A stretch of 64,000 bases of DNA from Pseudomonadota bacterium (GTDB lineage Bacteria; Pseudomonadota; Gammaproteobacteria; Xanthomonadales; Xanthomonadaceae), in contig JAKACT010000001.1 of NCBI GenBank assembly GCA_021821195.1, positions 682,001 through 746,000 of the forward strand, written 5' to 3'. The translations under genes were made by a program, and so were the position numbers. Positions 63,382-64,000 of the stretch are shown here, piece by piece. A model generated the notes under the pieces. The model was not told the origin of the DNA and did no database searches. It saw only the letters and a program-made list of their open reading frames with translations. The first letter of the stretch is position 1; each line of letters starts with the position of its first letter.

Positions 63382-64000
63382 TTAGCTCCTGCGATCGCGC
63401 ACGATGAACTGCTGGGTGCGCTTGTTCTTGCGGGTCTTGTAACCCTTGGTCGGCACGCCCCACGGGGTGACCGGATGCGGGTTGCCCTGGCCTGCCTTCG
63501 CCTCACCACCACCGTGCGGGTGGTCGACCGGGTTCATGGCCGCACCGCGGACGGTCGGCTTGACGCCGCGCCAGCGGGCGGCACCGGCCTTGCCGAGCTT
63601 CTGCAGGCCATGCTCGTCATTGCTGACTTCGCCGATGGTCGCGCGGCACTCGGCCGGCACCTTGCGCATTTCGCCGGAGCGCAGGCGCAGAGTGGCGTAG
63701 ACGCCTTCGCGGGCGACCAGCTGCACGCCGGCGCCAGCGGCGCGGGCGAGCTGCGCGCCCTTGCCGGGCTTCATCTCGATGCAGTGGATCGTGGAACCCA
63801 CCGGGATGTTGCGCAGCGGCAGGGTGTTGCCGGCCTTGATCGGGGCATCGCGGCCCGCGATCACCTGGTCGCCGGCCTTCAGGCCCTTCGGCGCGATGAT
63901 GTAGCGGCGCTCGCCGTCGGCGTAGCACAGCAGCGCGATGTGCGCGGTGCGGTTGGGATCGTACTCAATGCGCTCGACGCGGGCCGGGATGCCCTCCTTG
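63382..64000 (-). CDS. rplB: 50S ribosomal protein L2 (5' end outside window)
   Basis: The last 206 codons of L2 are present. They include [36 protein letters not shown], then [29 protein letters not shown]. The highly conserved [18 protein letters not shown] follows, with the His needed for peptidyl transferase assembly. The C-terminus is Lys/Arg-rich. The missing part is about 70 codons judged by the usual 275-residue length. Confidence 0.98.
   Translation of the reverse strand, partial: KEGIPARVERIEYDPNRTAHIALLCYADGERRYIIAPKGLKAGDQVIAGRDAPIKAGNTLPLRNIPVGSTIHCIEMKPGKGAQLARAAGAGVQLVAREGVYATLRLRSGEMRKVPAECRATIGEVSNDEHGLQKLGKAGAARWRGVKPTVRGAAMNPVDHPHGGGEAKAGQGNPHPVTPWGVPTKGYKTRKNKRTQQFIVRDRRS

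Overview
The window is GC-rich (roughly two thirds G+C), gene-dense chromosomal DNA from a gammaproteobacterium of the Xanthomonadaceae/Lysobacteraceae type. The pointers are a ribosomal-protein cluster in the S10-spc-alpha order without rpmJ, a tandem pair of S46 dipeptidyl-peptidases, a TorF-type porin, class II DAHP synthase, and Xanthomonas-like threonine dehydrogenase and glycine C-acetyltransferase. Genus cannot be fixed from the sequence alone. No CRISPR array, prophage, transposase, rRNA or tRNA gene was recognised.

Layout. 1-2.2 kb: an arsenic-type operon on the minus strand (arsR, ArsP-like permease, small thioredoxin, arsenic-associated GAPDH running off the left edge), with an unnamed ATP-grasp-like protein divergent from arsR. 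3.7-5.6 kb: a FrnE/DsbA-type oxidoreductase, then a second ATP-grasp protein coupled to a 72-residue protein. 5.7-13.5 kb: histidine catabolism genes hutU, hutG and hutI, interrupted by a TetR regulator, a nucleotide pyrophosphatase-like lipoprotein and ogt, and ending with a secreted M19 dipeptidase. 13.6-17.1 kb: a tailed bTHX ribosomal protein, then an apparent zinc locus in which a MerC-like membrane protein and a TonB receptor with a His-rich segment diverge around a palindromic Zur-like box, with zur convergent to the receptor.

17.2-25.5 kb: housekeeping genes (gltX, lpxH, a COG3650 lipoprotein, a DUF455 ferritin-like protein, purF, a double-SPOR protein, folC, a histidine phosphatase). 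Between DUF455 and purF lie two hairpin elements that share a loop but have unrelated stems. 25.6-34.4 kb: DUF3224, the DPP7-like and DPP11-like exopeptidases, tdh, a TorF-like porin, kbl and a pseudouridine synthase. 34.4-44.4 kb: a secreted protein of unknown function, an OmpA-family porin, fadH, a cell-wall hydrolase, a GST, prpC/prpB, mdh and an aminotransferase. 44.6-51.8 kb: ppiB, typA, thpR, DUF2127, an amidase lipoprotein, DAHP synthase and dsbB.

51.9-64 kb: the ribosomal cluster, all minus strand, from rplB (cut by the right edge) through rplQ. Most genes are packed within 0-30 bp, but four spacers of 163-333 bp break it up, carrying hairpins and promoter-like sequence. This suggests subdivision into separately tuned transcription units.

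Regulation. Several genes (arsR, the phosphodiesterase, lpxH, fadH) have a -10-like hexamer ending only 6-7 nt before the start codon, which suggests leaderless mRNAs. Convergent gene pairs are usually separated by strong GC hairpins. Functional themes are metal and metalloid handling, peptide and amino-acid catabolism, and core translation.
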